This document shows positions 61,860 to 64,000 of a DNA stretch of 64,000 nucleotides, piece by piece. The DNA comes from Spirochaetota bacterium (lineage in GTDB: Bacteria; Spirochaetota; Spirochaetia; Sphaerochaetales; Sphaerochaetaceae). The number at the start of each line of letters is the position of its first letter. Within the stretch, counting starts at the first letter, position 1. A model generated the notes under the pieces. The model saw nothing but the letters and a program-made list of their open reading frames with translations, ran no database searches and was not told the DNA's origin. Position numbers and translations under genes: made by a program. The stretch is from contig JAEXDQ010000039.1 in the NCBI GenBank assembly GCA_023401595.1, positions 24,092-88,091 of the forward strand, read 5' to 3'.

Positions 61860-61936
61860 GATGGCTACTCGATGGCTACTCGATGGCTACTCGATGGTCG
61901 TCCGGTAGTCGTCCGGTGGCTATCCGACGACTATCC
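61860..61936 (+). repeat. 11-bp tandem repeat array C (seven units)
   Basis: GATGGCTACTC three times, then GATGGTCGTCC, GGTAGTCGTCC, GGTGGCTATCC and GACGACTATCC; a partial GATGGC follows. It lies 62 bases behind the stop of the minus-strand gene at 61999. The rest of the gap 61609-61998 holds no gene I can see. Confidence 0.95.
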
Positions 61937-61998
61937 GATGGCGGAAGGGACTCGTTCATGCGGAACTGCCCTTTGGCAGAGAATCGCCCCTGCAGGAA

Positions 61999-63513
61999 TC
62001 AGTCATTGCTGCTGTACAGCTTCTCAATCCTGATAATGCCGGTTTTGTTGAGGATGATCCTGTAGTGGGAGAAATCATCGATCTCCTCTTTCTTGGAATA
62101 TTCCTCAATGATCATGTGAAGGTGATACACCCGGTCGCTGTTGGTCTGATCGAACTCATCGGCATTGGGATCCACACGATAGACCAGCCCCTTGGGATCA
62201 TCCATCTCCTTGAGCCAATCATCGATACGGATACGGATGATCAGCGTCAGATTGTTGATCCAAGGCAACGTCCCGAAGTCATTCTTCCGTTTCTTCGGCT
62301 TGTGCATGAAAATGTATCGGGTATAGTGAAGCACATCCTCGGTAGGAAGCATATCCTGGAACGGATTTTCCTTATCGCGGCGGAGTTCAGCGATTTTCGG
62401 CGGTACGTTCTTCGCATCGGTCATGTCTATCATGATCTTGTTGGTGCAGATCTTGCGTCCCGTCCTCGGAGACACGAACGCAGATATTTCATCGGCCATC
62501 ATCTTCGGCAGCACTTTGTTGAAGAACGCCCGCAAGCCCTCCTTGATGCGATCCTTGAATACATAGGCGATGATGACGATCAACGCCCACTGCAGGCTGT
62601 TTTTCAAGAACCAGGTCTCGGCGAAGATCGACGCGACGGTGGCGAATGTCATGGCTATCGCCGCCGCCGCTCCTGCGAGAATACCGCCGATCCGCTTCGG
62701 CCAGCGGGAATACTGAGGAGTCAGGTACAGTACGGACTGCGACCATTTCTTCAGGACGCCCTGTCTGTAGGCGACCGTTTCCGAGGTATGGCGTGCATTG
62801 CCGGCGGCACTGGACTGATACCCCCGCTCCATGCGATATGCCGCTTCTCCCCTCGATACCTGCAACAACCGGGACGGAGAATCCCCGAGTTTCCCGAACA
62901 AGGGCTCCACGGCCAGATACATATCCAACGAATCGTGTTCTACCAGAATGCTGATCGTCTCGTCGGCCCATGCGAACGCGCTCAGCACCCTGCTGTCCGC
63001 CGGCAGTTTCTCACGCAATCTGGCCAGCAGGGAACGCAGTTCATCCATCAATCTTCGAATCAGAACGCACCATTCATCGATCGACTGAATCAAATCATCA
63101 TATCGCTCCGACTTTCGCGTCGATTCAACGAGGTCCTTGCAATCCTGCACCTCCACACGGCAATCGTGCCGGACGGAATTAGCCAAAGCCTGGAGTTCGT
63201 GAATCAAGATCGTCTCCGAGACGTCAAAGCTCCCGGTCTGAAGCCGTCTCTCCACATACCGTGTCAACGTTACCAGCGGGCTCAAGGCATTGGAAGAATC
63301 GAACAACTCATCCAAAGTAATTTCAGGAGAGGAATACCGTCCGTGGGCCTGGAACTTGCGAAGCATATCCTGCTCAGGAATGACCGACATATGCAATTGA
63401 GCCGGAGAAAAAATATAATAATGGATGTCCCGGGTATATCCTTTGGCTTCGGGAATCGGCAATACGAGTTTCGTCTCCAGATGTCGACTCGAATGTTTAC
63501 GCAGATCAATCAT
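61999..63513 (-). CDS. Large unknown protein with two central membrane helices
   Basis: A 504-residue protein that I do not recognise. Residues ~1-270 are soluble and helical (VETRYVERRL-type charged stretches, TLTRYVERRLQTGSFDVSE). Two hydrophobic segments, GGILAGAAAAIAMTFATVAS and FLKNSLQWALIVIIAYVF, lie at ~residues 278-315. A charged C-terminal domain of about 190 residues follows, containing TNKIMIDMTDAKN and YTRYIFMHKPKKRKN. No catalytic motif is visible. It starts at ATG 63513 and stands alone between repeat-bearing gaps. Confidence 0.8.
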   Translation of the reverse strand: MIDLRKHSSRHLETKLVLPIPEAKGYTRDIHYYIFSPAQLHMSVIPEQDMLRKFQAHGRYSSPEITLDELFDSSNALSPLVTLTRYVERRLQTGSFDVSETILIHELQALANSVRHDCRVEVQDCKDLVESTRKSERYDDLIQSIDEWCVLIRRLMDELRSLLARLREKLPADSRVLSAFAWADETISILVEHDSLDMYLAVEPLFGKLGDSPSRLLQVSRGEAAYRMERGYQSSAAGNARHTSETVAYRQGVLKKWSQSVLYLTPQYSRWPKRIGGILAGAAAAIAMTFATVASIFAETWFLKNSLQWALIVIIAYVFKDRIKEGLRAFFNKVLPKMMADEISAFVSPRTGRKICTNKIMIDMTDAKNVPPKIAELRRDKENPFQDMLPTEDVLHYTRYIFMHKPKKRKNDFGTLPWINNLTLIIRIRIDDWLKEMDDPKGLVYRVDPNADEFDQTNSDRVYHLHMIIEEYSKKEEIDDFSHYRIILNKTGIIRIEKLYSSND

Positions 63514-63722
63514 TGCAAATGCAGGTCCTTTCAGTTATTCATGATAGTGATAATGGGGCAGTATACCACAGCAAATGGTACGTTCCTATCTTTTTTTGTC
63601 AAAATATACATTGATGCAGGAATAACAGCAGTACCGCGGTACACAAAACCGTCCAACAGGACAAGCTGCACATTTTTTGGGATAACGAATAGCCGGCCGA
63701 TTCGAACACGAGCGCCCCGCCA

Positions 63723-63786
63723 CGAAGGGAGATGCGCTACAGACAAGGAAGAGGCCGTCGGACAGTACATCGGTACGGCCGACCGG
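63723..63786 (+). repeat. 64-bp direct repeat, copy 1
   Basis: Begins CGAAGGGAGATGCGCTACAG and ends GGTACGGCCGACCGG. It is identical over 64 bases to 63931-63994, 208 bases apart. Confidence 0.95.
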
Positions 63787-63930
63787 CCGATGACGCGGTA
63801 TCTGGCGTTCCTGCGACACCCTCCTGCGAAGAGGAAACACCATCCGGCAAGGCAGACGAGGAGGGGCTGTACTTCTTGTACGGCCCTCCGAGGATAACGC
63901 AGCTGGATGGTTTCTTCTTGGACTCTGCCG

Positions 63931-63994
63931 CGAAGGGAGATGCGCTACAGACAAGGAAGAGGCCGTCGGACAGTACATCGGTACGGCCGACCGG
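63931..63994 (+). repeat. 64-bp direct repeat, copy 2 (reaching the window edge)
   Basis: Exact second copy; the next bases differ by one and then agree again to the window end, so the unit may be longer. The surrounding gap from 63514 holds no gene I can support. The inner part GACAGTACATCGGTACGGC recurs nearly unchanged at 18670. Confidence 0.9.
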
Positions 63995-64000
63995 ACGATG

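Noticed and set aside
62065..63897. 610-codon plus-strand frame at the right edge
   Set aside because: Mostly the complement of the 504-aa minus-strand gene and continuing through repeats. The peptide is rich in Arg/His/Pro without domain pattern.
63723..63994. Insertion-sequence ends
   Set aside because: The copies are direct, not inverted, and no transposase lies between or near them.
1..64000. tRNA, rRNA or other known structured RNA genes
   Set aside because: Reading the gaps I saw no cloverleaf with a T-loop GGTTCRA box nor rRNA-like stretches. A covariance scan would be needed to be certain.

Overview
This 64 kb window of about 55-57% GC bacterial chromosome is dense with genes on both strands. 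It shows no rRNA, tRNA, CRISPR array, transposase or phage gene that I can recognise. The secreted proteins often have short signal peptides ending in Ala/Ser-x-Gly followed by a Gln/Glu-rich start. That, with ABC sugar importers lacking a local ATPase, a GTPase-NadD-YqeK operon behind L21/L27, BirA/BioY biotin control and CorA, fits a spirochaete, perhaps Sphaerochaetaceae-like. This placement is an inference and was not tested by any search.

Layout. 1-2058: the end of a DUF4127 protein fused to an AAC(3)-fold acetyltransferase, then a broken GntR regulator. 2107-11510: a sugar-type ABC importer (two permeases and a binding protein) divergent from an RpiR regulator, followed by a sugar-acid gene set (6-phosphogluconate dehydrogenase, KDG-kinase-like PfkB kinase, zinc alcohol dehydrogenase, Gfo/Idh/MocA oxidoreductase). 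11587-15517: the minus-strand operon rplU-rpmA-obg-nadD-yqeK-lipoprotein-rsfS with a clear promoter. 15662-29000: a TetR regulator, a large esterase lipoprotein, argS, birA/bioY with a BirA operator, cysE, tyrA-mtaB, an MFS carrier, and a LacI regulator with an FAD oxidoreductase. 30048-30456: wreckage of a second sugar ABC operon under a LacI-type operator. 30692-43844: pta, two adjacent MATE pumps, rsmA, comEC, an unknown membrane protein, a phosphohexomutase, gph, an MFS carrier and an RlmI-like methyltransferase.

44819-55070 is the most unusual region: ten or so co-directional, tightly packed genes behind a strong promoter (TTGACA-17-TAGAAT). It encodes a secreted protein with an internal duplication, a lipoprotein gamma-glutamyltransferase, and two copies of one module. 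Each module has a DctM-like 12-TM carrier, a ~48-residue two-helix membrane protein and a membrane-anchored M14/AstE-AspA-type zinc hydrolase. A DUF6305-like lipoprotein lies between the modules, and a third M14-type enzyme plus a 92-aa protein close the operon. My inference is an envelope pathway that cuts gamma-glutamyl or N-acyl amino acid conjugates outside the cytoplasm and imports the products through a TRAP-like carrier with a non-canonical small subunit.

55084-63513: corA, a TetR-MATE pair with two identical operators, an HD protein, a Cache-GGDEF(degenerate)-EAL phosphodiesterase and an unknown 504-aa protein. The intergenic DNA carries several families of short repeats. These include three separate arrays with exactly the same 11-bp period, a hairpin-bearing ~78-bp element in two copies, and a 64-bp direct repeat at the right edge.
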